Part shown: positions 18,801-27,715 of the stretch, in pieces
Position numbering within the stretch: position 1 is the stretch's first letter
Layout of the letters: every line of letters starts with the position of its first letter
DNA from: Deltaproteobacteria bacterium
GTDB lineage: Bacteria; Desulfobacterota_D; UBA1144; Nemesobacterales; CSP1-2
NCBI GenBank assembly: GCA_016187835.1
Contig: JACPIY010000058.1
Location: 1-61,597, forward strand
Reading direction: 5' to 3'
DNA length: 61,597 nt
Notes under the pieces: generated by a model
Told to the model about the DNA's origin: nothing
Databases searched by the model: none
The model's input: only the letters and a program-made list of their open reading frames with translations
Program-made: the position numbers and the translations under genes

Positions 18801-19436
18801 ATGAAACACGACAAGCTGTATTCTAAACTGGCAAAGATTTATGATGTGGGCTTATATCTCAATGGCACCAAAAAAGCTTATGATTTTTTCGTTAAACAAC
18901 TGCCCTTTCCGGAGAGCAAACGAATTAAAGTCTTGGATGCTGGCGCTGGTACTGGTCAATTTACTCTAGCTATCTTAAGGAGATTTCCAAATGCTAAAAT
19001 TGTGGCTTTTGACTTAAATGAAAATATGATTGAAGAATTAAAGATCACTCTAAAGAATAAAGGATTAACTAAGTCAGTAAAAACATTTATCGCAAATGCC
19101 AGCGGTCCGATTCTCCATGTCGGTGATGAAAAATTCGACTTGGTTGTTACTTGCGGAGTTTTGGAATACGTTTATCCAGAAGACACCATTAAAAATTTAG
19201 CTGACTACCTTAAACCTTCCGGTTATTTCTTTAACTCTCCTGTTAAAGATAATATATTCGGTAAACTTCTTGGTACGGCATTTGTATTCAAGCCTTACAG
19301 CCAGGAAAGAATTATCCAGGCATTTACAAGCTGCGGTTTTAATCTGCTTAAGTTACTGAAAATACCGATTCAGTATTTGCCCGCAAGTTTGATGAAAGAA
19401 GGGTACTTATTCAGAGGAAACAGTAGTCGGCTGTGA
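18801..19436 (+). CDS. Class I SAM-dependent methyltransferase
   Basis: A 211-residue protein with the SAM-binding motif I VLDAGAGTGQF, motif II region IVAFDLNENMIEEL and FDLVVTCGVLEYV as motif IV. The order matches Methyltransf_11/25-type enzymes. The substrate is unknown; the LxxYLKPSGYFFNSP block resembles small-molecule or lipid methyltransferases. It ends nine bases from the convergent Suc_Fer-like gene. Confidence 0.8.
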   Translation: MKHDKLYSKLAKIYDVGLYLNGTKKAYDFFVKQLPFPESKRIKVLDAGAGTGQFTLAILRRFPNAKIVAFDLNENMIEELKITLKNKGLTKSVKTFIANASGPILHVGDEKFDLVVTCGVLEYVYPEDTIKNLADYLKPSGYFFNSPVKDNIFGKLLGTAFVFKPYSQERIIQAFTSCGFNLLKLLKIPIQYLPASLMKEGYLFRGNSSRL

Positions 19437-19444
19437 TTCTAGTG

Positions 19445-20344
19445 CTAAAGCGTTTTATGCTCAATAAACTTATATTGGGCTATTAGTGATTTCTCTTCAT
19501 CGCTACAGCTTGTATAGTTTTCCAGTGCTGATGAGTTCCTCTGTATATGAATTAGGTGCACTCTCGCATCGAATTCTGAAACAAATTCAATAATCGAGTT
19601 GTTTTTATCAAGCTTGTTAATTCCCTTTAGACGAAGACTTGGGATTTTTCTAATACCTGAGCTTGTTCTTAGAAAATATTCTGCTGCCTGAGCATCGGAG
19701 GTGTAGCACGAACGACCTCTATAAATTTCAAGACAAATATTCTGCTTCCTATATTCCCTGATTAAATTCCCTAAATCTCTTTCCCTGACACGACCGTAGT
19801 AAATGCCATGGGGAAGGCACAAGAAATTGGCTGCAAACCGATGTCCTCCCAGATGTGTGCACTGCCAGGTTAAAAAACCGTTTTCTTGTTTTACTGTCTC
19901 CATGTATAAGGGCACACCGAATTTGCCGCAACACTTATCGTGTGTGCCATGGGTGCATACTAAAAAGAGAGGCTCTTTTCTTAAAGAGGAGCTACCCGAT
20001 ATAATTGCGGGAATGTCCCAAGAGAGTATGTCTTCGTATTTGGAAAGACTAAATTCAAATAGTTTTGGTTCGAGCTCTTGTGAAACCCCAATATAAAACT
20101 TTATCGTGTCTTCGTGGTTTTTATGCCGTTTGATTAGCTGGAGACGCGAATTGGGAATGGAGTTTATGTACTCAGAAAAACGTTTTTTTATCACATCGGG
20201 AATTTTACTGCAAGAAAAAGCCTTTTTATCCCAGGATTGTTTATATTCCAGTAAAAACCAAATATCCACCCTTGGTACGGTTCCGAACATCTGCTCTTTA
20301 GTTGCAAGTGAAAGTTCGGAACAGAAAAAGTTTTTCTCAGACAT
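19445..20344 (-). CDS. Sucrase/ferredoxin-like (thioredoxin-fold [2Fe-2S]) protein
   Basis: A 299-residue protein with CTHGTHDKCCGKFGVPLY and QCTHLGGHRFAANFLCLP, the defining motifs of the Suc_Fer-like family (Pfam PF06999). Members have a thioredoxin-like ferredoxin fold thought to hold a [2Fe-2S] cluster through these Cys and His residues. The physiological role is unclear. The adjacent flavin reductase is transcribed divergently and a shared redox role is possible. Confidence 0.8.
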   Translation of the reverse strand: MSEKNFFCSELSLATKEQMFGTVPRVDIWFLLEYKQSWDKKAFSCSKIPDVIKKRFSEYINSIPNSRLQLIKRHKNHEDTIKFYIGVSQELEPKLFEFSLSKYEDILSWDIPAIISGSSSLRKEPLFLVCTHGTHDKCCGKFGVPLYMETVKQENGFLTWQCTHLGGHRFAANFLCLPHGIYYGRVRERDLGNLIREYRKQNICLEIYRGRSCYTSDAQAAEYFLRTSSGIRKIPSLRLKGINKLDKNNSIIEFVSEFDARVHLIHIQRNSSALENYTSCSDEEKSLIAQYKFIEHKTL

Positions 20345-20472
20345 CTTAACCTCTCCTCATCTAGACAAGGGATTGCCCTCGTCTAAAGCCTAGAATTTTA
20401 CATAATACTTCGGTATTCTAAAATCATTCGTTTGACTGTTAGTATGCGTTCGAGGCTAAGGATAGGTTGCAG

Positions 20473-21054
20473 ATGAGCAAAGAAGAAGAATCTTCGGTTG
20501 CAGGAATATTTTGGTCGCTTGCCCCTGTTGTTGCAATTTCAAGCTCCTGGCAGGGCAAGGTCAATGCTCAGATCGCCGTAACCGTAATTACAGCGTCAAT
20601 TGTTCACTCTGTTCCGAGGCTCATTCTAGGAATTTGGAAGGGGAATTATACGCACGAATTTATTGCAAATAGCAAAGCATGTGCTGTGCACCTTCTAAGG
20701 AAAGAGCAGCTTGGTTTGGTAAAAAACTTTGGTTTCTACACCGGCAGGGAACGGGAGAAGCTCAAAGATGTTCCTTACGATTTGGGAGTGACCGGAAGTC
20801 CAATTCTCAAAGATGCCCATTCCTATGCAGAATGCAAGATAATTAATGCGATGGATGGGGGAGATATGACTGTTTTCCTGGCTAGTGTTGTGGATGGGAG
20901 AATAATTAGTGGTGGCGAGTGGATGACACTTGATTACTTTTACTACGCCGCTCCTTCCGAATGGATTGCGGAATATGGAGAAAAGCTTTCTCGCTCTGTG
21001 GCTTTATCACTGGGGGGGATTAATAATATAGACTACACCCCTTGGACCCCATAG
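20473..21054 (+). CDS. Flavin reductase-like FMN-binding protein
   Basis: A protein of about 193 residues with the split-barrel flavin reductase domain: SSWQGKVNAQIAVTVITAS, FIANSKACAVHLL, then YAECKIINAMDGGDMTVFLASV with a GE at the end of the core. Such proteins bind FMN and use NAD(P)H or serve as subunits of two-component oxygenases. I prefer the ATG at 20473; a TTG six bases upstream is also possible. A 5' AAGGA lies about 11 bases upstream. Confidence 0.75.
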   Translation: MSKEEESSVAGIFWSLAPVVAISSSWQGKVNAQIAVTVITASIVHSVPRLILGIWKGNYTHEFIANSKACAVHLLRKEQLGLVKNFGFYTGREREKLKDVPYDLGVTGSPILKDAHSYAECKIINAMDGGDMTVFLASVVDGRIISGGEWMTLDYFYYAAPSEWIAEYGEKLSRSVALSLGGINNIDYTPWTP

Positions 21055-21304
21055 GTTCTGTTAGAATTTATTAAAAAAATTAAAAAAATTACCTCTTGAC
21101 ATTTAAAGTAATATACTTTATTTTTATATGTAAACTTAATTTAGAAACTTAACAAGTCATCCTCCATCCTCCTTTAAGAAAACGGGAGTGCTTCTAAAAA
21201 GATTAGGGGTATTCCCGTTTAGTTTTATATATAATATCTAGCTGCTAGGTTTGGTATGAAAGCGTATCACTAAATATTAATCCTGAATTTAATTTCTTTA
21301 ATAA

Positions 21305-21462
21305 GTGTGATTTCTTTTTGGTATTCGGAAAAGATCGACAAAAGTTCTTTTTCAATATTCCATTCCACGAAAACAAATTGATGGTGTGATTTCTTTTTGG
21401 TATTCGGAAAAGATCGACAAAAGTTCTTTTTCAATATTCCATTCCACGAAAACAAATTGATG
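21305..21462. repeat. Perfect 79-bp tandem duplication in the transposase 3' end
   Basis: The 79 bp at 21305-21383 are repeated without change at 21384-21462, each beginning GTGTGATTTCTTTTTGG. Because 79 is not a multiple of three, the duplication changes the reading frame of the last residues. The identity of the copies points to a recent event or an assembly artefact. Confidence 0.9.
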
Positions 21463-22534
21463 ACTGTACTTTTCCGGCAAAAAGATAATTTCATTTAAGA
21501 CGGTGATAAATGCCTTTGTTTTCGCCTCCCATGATTCAACAAAGCGAATGAAGTATACTTTCTTGCCCTTGGCAGATACCAACTTGTCAGTAATGATGTT
21601 CTGATTCTTCTCAAGATACCGAAACGGTGTATTGACAATGAGACGAGCGTATCTGAATGTAAAAAGGTCTCTACTCTCTTGATTGAAGCGTTCGCATTCT
21701 TGATCAATCTGTTCAAGGCTGGTGAAGAAATTCTTGTTCCACACCTTTTCATTAAACACGCGGTTGTGGCCTTCGACATGAGGATTTGTCCATGGTTTTG
21801 ACGGCGCTCCAAACAACGGAGTCACATCTAGATTCAAGAGGAACCGTATGAACATACCTACCGCCCTCTTGCCTCTGGCTGTGCCTCTGAACTGGAGGCC
21901 ATTGTCAATTCTACACACATCAGGGAAAGGATAGATGCGCCATTGGTGTTCAAGTCGTTCAATGGCATACAGCGCTTTTTCGGCTTCAATCCTTGCTATT
22001 TCGTACAATTTGAAAGGACGATAGTAACTGGTTGAAAAGATATTGATCGGTTCGCTCCTTCCTACAATATACTTCTTTCCGATAAAATCTGCTGATTGAT
22101 GGACATACCCGAGATTCTTGATTGACTCTACCGGATATAACAGATATTCCGCGCCGCCTTTCTTTTTCTTCTTTGGTTTTCGTGTCTGAAGTCCTGCTTT
22201 GCGGATTGCTTCTTCAATAAACCAGATTGTCGGACGTTGATCTTTGGAATACTGTTTTGCATAATCCATTTGGATGTATTCGCTCCCATGGAAGTACCTG
22301 TTCTCTGCAAGCCGCTCTTTCTTTAAAGCGCAAATACGATCCACGACTGTATCAGTATACTTTCGGGCTTTACCTTTTTGCCAGCCTCGGTCATCTGCAT
22401 ATTCTTTCTGGCACAACCATTCAGAAATTGTCGGCTGGCGAATCCCTAAGATACGAGCTATCTCTCTTCTTGATTTGCCCTGTCGAGATAATTCGTGTGC
22501 CTTTTGAAAATTTTTTAGCTTCGTCTTTTTTCAT
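21352..22534 (-). pseudogene. IS transposase with integrase core, frameshifted N-terminus and altered C-terminus
   Basis: The N-terminus starts MKKDEAK at 22534. At the A6 run near 22510 one surplus A shifts the frame away from the helix-turn-helix (AHELSRQGKSRREIARILGI, then RQPTISEW). The other frame carries it and continues into the rve core: YVHQSADFIGKKYIVG, CRIDNGLQFRG (second Asp) and NPHVEGHNRVFNEKVW (Glu). This fits IS481-like DDE enzymes. A 79-bp tandem duplication at the 3' end changes the tail after SEYQKEIT to PSICFRGMEY. In the undisturbed copy the protein would end LIKEIKFRINI near 21270. It is probably inactive unless frameshifting occurs at the A run. Confidence 0.75.
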
Positions 22535-22672
22535 GGTGTAATTGATGAGTTAATGTTAATATAATTTTCAACCTACACTTTCATCATCTTACACTACAGG
22601 AAAATCTTCAATTATTCGTTTTTAAAAGTGATACGGTTTTATACCAAGGTTAGCCGTTAAGGGTTAAAGTCG

Positions 22673-23425
22673 GTGATTAAAATTTTATCTGATAAATTGC
22701 GATTGAAACGGCAATTTGCAAGTATTGGGCTTATATTCCTCCTAATTTTAGCCAATGGATGCGTATACATGAGACTTCTACAGGTTAAAAGGCAACTGTC
22801 GGACTTTAACAGCTATTTTCAAATTAAGGAAGAAAAAGGGCTTACTTTAGTATTCCTAAAACCAATTCTTCTCGGTGGTGATATTGTATGGCTTATGAAA
22901 AGTATTCCTACATCTGAGAAAAAAACCGACAAAGGTGAGTTGTGGCAATACGTTCTTGAAAAACAGTATCCAGGTCCAAAGAATGAAGAAGGCAAGTTCG
23001 ATATTTCCATCTCTATGTACTTTGAGAACGATAGACTCCGCCAAATCAACTTTCCAGAGCGTTTTCTTGAGTACATTTCCAAGCCTATGCTTATTAAGAT
23101 GATGAAATCAATGGGAGATGCCGAAATAGATAAATCGGAACGCAGAGCAGGTTCGAAATTTCAAGCTAGGAGTTCTCTGGAGATTCCTAGGAAGCAACAA
23201 GTTGTTGAGGTTTTGGGCTTACCTTTTTCAGCTAAAGACTCCAAAAATACATCTACTTTCATTTACAAGTACAATTTGAGGGACCGAAAAACCGACACTA
23301 CTAGTGGCGAATTCAGATTAGCGATGGGGTTTAATTTTCAGAAAGAAGACTATAGGTTGATTCAAGCGGAGACTAATCTAAATGGTCTCAGGATGTCTCT
23401 CGATTTTTCTTTTAATGAAAAGTAA
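22673..23425 (+). CDS. Hypothetical lipoprotein (250 aa)
   Basis: Starts at GTG with a basic N-terminus, then IGLIFLLILANGC, a clear lipobox giving a lipid-modified Cys30. The mature part has repeated beta-like blocks (LWQYVLEKQYPGP, DISISMYFENDRLRQINFPE, FRLAMGFNFQKEDYRLIQAE). I do not recognise a family. It begins 26 bp after the IS element, so its native promoter may be lost. Confidence 0.65.
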   Translation: MIKILSDKLRLKRQFASIGLIFLLILANGCVYMRLLQVKRQLSDFNSYFQIKEEKGLTLVFLKPILLGGDIVWLMKSIPTSEKKTDKGELWQYVLEKQYPGPKNEEGKFDISISMYFENDRLRQINFPERFLEYISKPMLIKMMKSMGDAEIDKSERRAGSKFQARSSLEIPRKQQVVEVLGLPFSAKDSKNTSTFIYKYNLRDRKTDTTSGEFRLAMGFNFQKEDYRLIQAETNLNGLRMSLDFSFNEK

Positions 23426-23826
23426 ATAGAAGCTCCAAAAGAATAAGAGGTCAAGCGCTCCTCTTGAGTTTATCTAATTTTTCTTGGGTTTTTTTATTAA
23501 GCCTACCCATTATAAAATTATTGAATTTTAAAAATTCTACTAACACATAGGAGGACGAAAAGCTTCACCTATTATTTGATGAAGCTCGTTTAACAACCAT
23601 GATATTTTTGACTCCCCTAACACCCTATTTAGAGTCAATTGAGGAAAGTCGAAAAGAGCGTATTCCATAGTAAACCGCTGCTGTTTGTTTTCCTTCAGTT
23701 TTTTGAAAATTGACGTTCTAAATAGGTACCTTACAATGGTGCTTGTAAAAATGAATTTCGGCGTAGTAACTAAACCTGATTAATAGTTGATTACTAAAGT
23801 TTGAATTTTAAGTTAATTTATTTCAC
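23426..23826. other. 401-bp gap between lipoprotein and ispE
   Basis: No gene seen. A short stem AAGAGG...CCTCTT at 23445-23465 followed by T-rich sequence could be a weak terminator for the lipoprotein gene. The rest is AT-rich without repeats I can support. Confidence 0.45.
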
Positions 23827-24690
23827 ATGAAATCTATTACCCTTCTCTCGCCAGCAAAAATCAACTTGACATTAGAAGTCCTTGAAAGAAGGACGGACGG
23901 ATATCACGAAATCAGATCAATTATGCAGCCTGTAAATTTATTTGACGAGGTAAAGGTCGAAATAGAAGAGGGAAAAGGAGTCGAAATTGAATCTACGGGC
24001 CTCAAGATTCCGCAAGGAGAAGAGAATATTGCCTGGAAAGCTGCCGATATTTTTATTAAAGAAAAGGGATTTAATATTAGAGTGAAAGTTTCAATAAATA
24101 AAAAGATTCCTCTTGGCGCAGGACTTGGCGGCGGAAGCAGCAATGCTTCGGCAGTTTTAGTAGGGTTAAACAGAATCACTAAGAGATTGAGCGAAGATGA
24201 ACTTTTAAAGCTTTCGCCTAGGATAGGTGCCGACGTCGCGTTCTTTATTCATTGCAGGAGCGCTATTGCTCAGGGGATTGGAGAAAAAATAACCTTATTA
24301 AATGATTTTCCTCTTCTTTATTACATTCTTATAAATCCTGGTTTTGAGGTGTCAACGAAGAAAATTTATGAGCTCTGTGATAGAATCGATAGAAAGATTT
24401 TAATAGGGAATGATATGGAAAGTATAATCTCTCTTTTTAAGAAAGGAGAATTTCCCCTCAGGAATGATTTAGAAAAACCCGCCTTGATTCTTTATCCGGA
24501 GATAGAAGAATTAAAAAAAAGATTAATCGGCATGGAGGTGAAAGCGGTCTCAATGACAGGAAGTGGTCCTACGGTCTTTGGAGTTTTTAGAAATGAGAAG
24601 AAAGCAAGAATTGTTTATGACTATCTGAAAGACAGCAATACTTTCAAGACTTTTCTCGTTCAGGGAATTTCGGGATGGCATAGGTTATAA
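23827..24690 (+). CDS. ispE: 4-diphosphocytidyl-2-C-methyl-D-erythritol kinase
   Basis: A 287-residue GHMP kinase that phosphorylates CDP-methylerythritol in the MEP isoprenoid pathway. N-terminal SPAKINLTLEVLERRTDGYHE, the ATP-binding motif PLGAGLGGGSSNASAVLVGL, GADVAFFIHCRSA and the C-terminal MTGSGPTVFGVF are all in order and length is typical. A tRNA-Gln follows 121 bp downstream. No good ribosome site is visible before the ATG. Confidence 0.93.
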   Translation: MKSITLLSPAKINLTLEVLERRTDGYHEIRSIMQPVNLFDEVKVEIEEGKGVEIESTGLKIPQGEENIAWKAADIFIKEKGFNIRVKVSINKKIPLGAGLGGGSSNASAVLVGLNRITKRLSEDELLKLSPRIGADVAFFIHCRSAIAQGIGEKITLLNDFPLLYYILINPGFEVSTKKIYELCDRIDRKILIGNDMESIISLFKKGEFPLRNDLEKPALILYPEIEELKKRLIGMEVKAVSMTGSGPTVFGVFRNEKKARIVYDYLKDSNTFKTFLVQGISGWHRL

Positions 24691-24811
24691 AATCCTCTCC
24701 GGGTAACACCCTTATTATTGTATTTGCCTTAGGAAAAAAAGCTTGGTAATATCTCAAAGGCAATTGTCCATAAATCCATGCTCTAAATAATTCATTTCAA
24801 AACTAAATAAC

Positions 24812-24886
24812 TGGGGCGTCGTCTAATCGGCAGGACTCGGGCCTTTGGAGCCCGCTATGGTGGTTCGAATCCACCCGCCCCAGCCA
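24812..24886 (+). tRNA. tRNA-Gln (anticodon TTG)
   Basis: Acceptor TGGGGCG pairs with CGCCCCA; D-stem GTC/GAC; anticodon stem CGGGC/GCCCG with loop CTTTGGA giving TTG; T-loop TTCGAAT. The CCA end is encoded. Confidence 0.95.
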
Positions 24887-24946
24887 GTAGGATTGACCGT
24901 TAAAAAGGGTTTGCTCTGGGCTTAATCTTAGAAAAGAGACAAACTA

Positions 24947-24975
24947 TTGACAACAGATTATTTAAGCAGTATTTT
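24947..24975 (+). promoter_or_regulatory. Likely promoter of the riboswitch-pil operon
   Basis: TTGACA (24947-24952) and TATTTT (24970-24975) are 17 bp apart, about 45 bp before the riboswitch closing stem. The -10 is weak, but the spacing and place are right. Confidence 0.45.
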
Positions 24976-25020
24976 TGAGCTAAGACTTTAGTATTAAACT
25001 TTAGTATTAGTACTTGATGT

Positions 25021-25120
25021 ATCTAACCGAAAAAGGCAAACTGGGCGAAAGCTCAGGACGCAAAGCTTACGGTCTTGAAGTTCTATAGAACTTAAGATGG
25101 CGAGGTCACCGAAGTTAGAT
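25021..25120 (+). promoter_or_regulatory. GEMM-I (cyclic di-GMP class I) riboswitch
   Basis: A closing stem ATCTAAC (25021-25027) pairs perfectly with GTTAGAT (25114-25120). Inside are the conserved GGCAAAC, a hairpin with a GAAA tetraloop (CTGGGC-GAAA-GCTCAG), GGACGCAAAGC, and a second hairpin ending GATGGCGAGGTCACC. These match the GEMM-I consensus. The base before CAAA is G, as in c-di-GMP sensors; the related cGAMP-sensing variants found before pilus genes in Geobacter usually differ there. It lies 255 bp before pilM. A downstream hairpin may be the expression switch. Confidence 0.9.
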
Positions 25121-25272
25121 ATGGAAGAGATAATATCCATATATAAACCGGTTCCCAAAAGAACCCAAAGATTATTTCTGAACTACCTGACTTGTTATAA
25201 GGTGTTATCTAAAATACAAATTTGTTATTCCTGGGTTTTATGGACTTTGGTATTAAGATTAAAAAATCTTAT

Positions 25273-25296
25273 GACAAATGGCTTATGCCATTTGTC
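25273..25296 (+). terminator. Hairpin between riboswitch and pilM (candidate switch terminator)
   Basis: GACAAATGGC-TTAT-GCCATTTGTC, a perfect 10-bp stem with a 4-base loop, followed by TCAATTCTTT. The T-run is broken, so termination strength is uncertain. Confidence 0.5.
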
Positions 25297-25375
25297 TCAA
25301 TTCTTTAAATTGCGTATACTATTGCGAAAAATTGTAAAAGGTGGTTAAATTAGACTAGTAAGTTAGGAGGATGAC

Positions 25376-26425
25376 TTGTTTTTAGGGAAAAAAGAGGTAG
25401 TTGGTCTAGATATAGGCTCAAATTCGATTAAGCTTGCGGAGTTAAAGGAGACTAAAAAAGGTTACCAGTTAAAGAATATAGGAGAAACTCTTTTACCACC
25501 TGAAGCAATAGTCAACAAGGTTATAACCAATCGAGATGCAGTATCTGAAGCGATATATTCTCTAATTGAAGAACTCAGAGTAAAAACTAAAAACGCCGTA
25601 ATATCAATTTCCGGGCACTCTGTAATCATAAAGAAGGTTAGCATTCCCAAAATGAGTGAAAAGGAATTGCGTGAGGCTGTTCCTTGGGAACTTGAGCAAT
25701 ATATACCCCAGAGCATTGAAGATGTGAATTATGATTTTCAGATTCTTCCAGGACCAACCCCAGAAGGCAACATGGATGTTCTAATTGTAGCTGCCAAAAA
25801 GGATATTACAAATGATTACATAAATGTTGTAAACGATGCTGGGCTAAATCCGGTGGTAGTGGATGTTGATGTGTTTGCGCTTGAGAATATGTATGAAGCA
25901 AACTACCCGGAGTCTGGGGGAGTAGTTGCATTAGTTAATATTGGTGCTTCCGTAACAAACATCAATATCTTAAAGAATGGAATCTCGGTTTTTACAAGAG
26001 ACATAACAACCGGAGGGAATCAGTTCACTGAATTGATACAAAAAGAGTTTGATGTGGGTTACGATGAAGCTGAAAAAATGAAAAATTCTCTTGGTCGTTC
26101 AGATGTTTCACCGGAGCTTGACAGAATATCACAGGACTTTACGGATTTAATCAGCGGAGAAATAAAAAGAACACTAGACTTTTTTTCTACCACATTGTGG
26201 AGAGAGAAAGTGGATAAGATCATGCTTGGGGGAGGTACTTCTAAGGTTCCGCGCATAAGAGAGGTGCTCGAAGATATTACTAACGCTCCAGTTGAGCTTC
26301 TAAATCCTTTTAGAAATATCCTCTATAGCCCTAACGATTTTGACCCTGAATATATTTTAGACATAGCTCCCAAGATGGGGGTAACTATCGGACTTGCCCT
26401 AAGAAAGATGGGAGATAAGACATGA
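25376..26425 (+). CDS. pilM: Type IV pilus assembly protein PilM
   Basis: A 349-residue actin-like ATPase with VVGLDIGSNSIKLAEL at the start and IGASVTNINILKNG later. PilM is cytoplasmic and binds PilN's N-terminus, forming the inner-membrane alignment complex with PilO and PilP. The start is TTG: an AGGAGG lies five bases before it and the nearby ATG at 25371 reaches a stop after four codons. It is the first gene of pilMNOPQ; the PilN start overlaps its stop (ATGA). Confidence 0.93.
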   Translation: MFLGKKEVVGLDIGSNSIKLAELKETKKGYQLKNIGETLLPPEAIVNKVITNRDAVSEAIYSLIEELRVKTKNAVISISGHSVIIKKVSIPKMSEKELREAVPWELEQYIPQSIEDVNYDFQILPGPTPEGNMDVLIVAAKKDITNDYINVVNDAGLNPVVVDVDVFALENMYEANYPESGGVVALVNIGASVTNINILKNGISVFTRDITTGGNQFTELIQKEFDVGYDEAEKMKNSLGRSDVSPELDRISQDFTDLISGEIKRTLDFFSTTLWREKVDKIMLGGGTSKVPRIREVLEDITNAPVELLNPFRNILYSPNDFDPEYILDIAPKMGVTIGLALRKMGDKT

Positions 26426-27051
26426 TAAGAATAAACCTCGTTCCTGTAGAAGAGAGAAAGCACGTAAAGGGACTTGGCGAGTTTATCATAGGTATTTTCA
26501 TTCTACTTGCTGTGCTTGTGCTGCTTATAGCTACGAATTTAATCCAGAATAAAAGAATCGCTGATGTAAACGACAAAATTACGGGCGTAAAGAAACAGAT
26601 TGCCAAGCTTGAAGACGTTAAGAAGAAGGTTGAGGAATTTAAGGCAAAAAACAAGGATCTCGAAGAAAGGATTAAGGCAATAGCAATACTTGAAGAGAAC
26701 CGCACTGGACCGCTGTTTGTTATGGATTCCCTTGCGAAAGCCATTCCTGACAGAGCCTGGATTGATAAATTTTCTGAGAAAGCAAATGTAGCGCAAATGG
26801 ATGGTATGGCGTGGGATGAAATTACTGTTGCGGATTTTATGAAAAAGTTGCAGTCTTACCCCTACTTTCAGAATGTAGAACTTAAGGTTATCAAAACGAA
26901 AGAAATACAAAAGCTTCCTTTGAAAAATTTTGTGATTGAGTCCAGACTGAATTACTCAGGTAAGACCCAAGTGGAAGAAGATCAGAAAAAAACTGAGACA
27001 CAAAAAAAGACAAAAGTAAATCGGCGTGAAGCTGGGGATAACAATGGCTAG
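26422..27051 (+). CDS. pilN: Type IV pilus assembly protein PilN
   Basis: A 209-residue bitopic inner-membrane protein starting MIRINLVPVEERK, the conserved PilM-binding motif INLxP. A hydrophobic span (GIFILLAVLVLLIATNL) and a coiled coil follow, then a ferredoxin-like periplasmic domain. The C-terminus is Lys- and Thr-rich. It overlaps the preceding gene by four bases, so the two are translationally coupled. Confidence 0.9.
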   Translation: MIRINLVPVEERKHVKGLGEFIIGIFILLAVLVLLIATNLIQNKRIADVNDKITGVKKQIAKLEDVKKKVEEFKAKNKDLEERIKAIAILEENRTGPLFVMDSLAKAIPDRAWIDKFSEKANVAQMDGMAWDEITVADFMKKLQSYPYFQNVELKVIKTKEIQKLPLKNFVIESRLNYSGKTQVEEDQKKTETQKKTKVNRREAGDNNG

Positions 27052-27700
27052 TATTCAGAATGTAGCGGAATCCATAAATCAAAAACCGTTTCGAGTTCGT
27101 CTTGGTATTTTGATTGGAATAATTGTGGTTATCTGTGGTCTTTATTGGTATTTCTTCTGGTCACCAAAATCTGAGGAGCTAAACAGTGCTAGAGCCGAAC
27201 TTCAAAAAGAGGAAAAGAAATTAAACGAGTACCAGGCAATAGCTAGGGAGCTTCCAAGGTTTGAGCAGGAATTTAATAAACTAAACAAGGAGTTTGAAGA
27301 ATCTGCTCGCAAGCTTCCCGAAGAGAAAGAGATTCCAACTTTAATTGATGGTATATATAAAGAGGTGTCCGGTTCCGGATTGGAGTCGAATACTTTTGCC
27401 CCTAAAGGAGAGGTGAAAAAAAATATATATGCTGAGATACCCATAGAAATGGAAGTTTACGGTTCTTATTACGATCTCGCAAATTTCTTTGATAGGGTCT
27501 CCAGGCTTCCAAGGATAGTAAATATTAGGGATCTTAACTTAAGCCGGGAACAGAAAAAGAGAAGAGGCGATAGCACGCTTCTTACGGCTGATTTTACCAC
27601 CGTCACTTTTAGATTGCTTCCCCCAGGTTCTACACAACCGGAAACTGATACTAAAGGGAAAAAGAGAGCTAAACCAAAGAGGTCTGCTGAAGAGAAGTAA
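27044..27700 (+). CDS. pilO: Type IV pilus assembly protein PilO
   Basis: About 218 residues: a short N-terminus, one membrane span (LGILIGIIVVICGLYWYFFW), then a coiled coil and the PilO periplasmic core ending with MEVYGSYYDLANFFDRVS and IVNIRDLNL. PilO heterodimerises with PilN. I chose the ATG giving MASIQNVAES; a GTG 18 bases earlier is possible. The start overlaps pilN by 8 bp. The tail is basic. Confidence 0.9.
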   Translation: MASIQNVAESINQKPFRVRLGILIGIIVVICGLYWYFFWSPKSEELNSARAELQKEEKKLNEYQAIARELPRFEQEFNKLNKEFEESARKLPEEKEIPTLIDGIYKEVSGSGLESNTFAPKGEVKKNIYAEIPIEMEVYGSYYDLANFFDRVSRLPRIVNIRDLNLSREQKKRRGDSTLLTADFTTVTFRLLPPGSTQPETDTKGKKRAKPKRSAEEK

Positions 27701-27715
27701 AATAAAAGAAGGAGG

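Larger units (their letters stand above)
21252..22646 (-). mobile_element. Complete IS element (IS481-like, rve-type transposase), 5-bp target duplication
   Basis: The ends are 20-bp inverted repeats, TGGTATGAAAGCGTATCACT at 21252 and TGGTATAAAACCGTATCACT reading inward from 22646, matching at 18 of 20 positions. The sequence AGGTT occurs directly outside both ends (21247-21251 and 22647-22651), as a target-site duplication. The element is about 1.4 kb with one transposase gene. It inserted 22 bp before a lipoprotein gene and may have separated it from its promoter. Confidence 0.88.

Noticed and set aside
25021-25120. cGAMP (GEMM-Ib) assignment for the riboswitch
   Set aside because: The base before CAAA is G, as in c-di-GMP sensors, though binding data would be needed to be certain.
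25097-25348. An 83-codon frame starting inside the riboswitch
   Set aside because: It begins in the conserved 3' hairpin of the aptamer and crosses the candidate terminator; it has no ribosome site and no family features.
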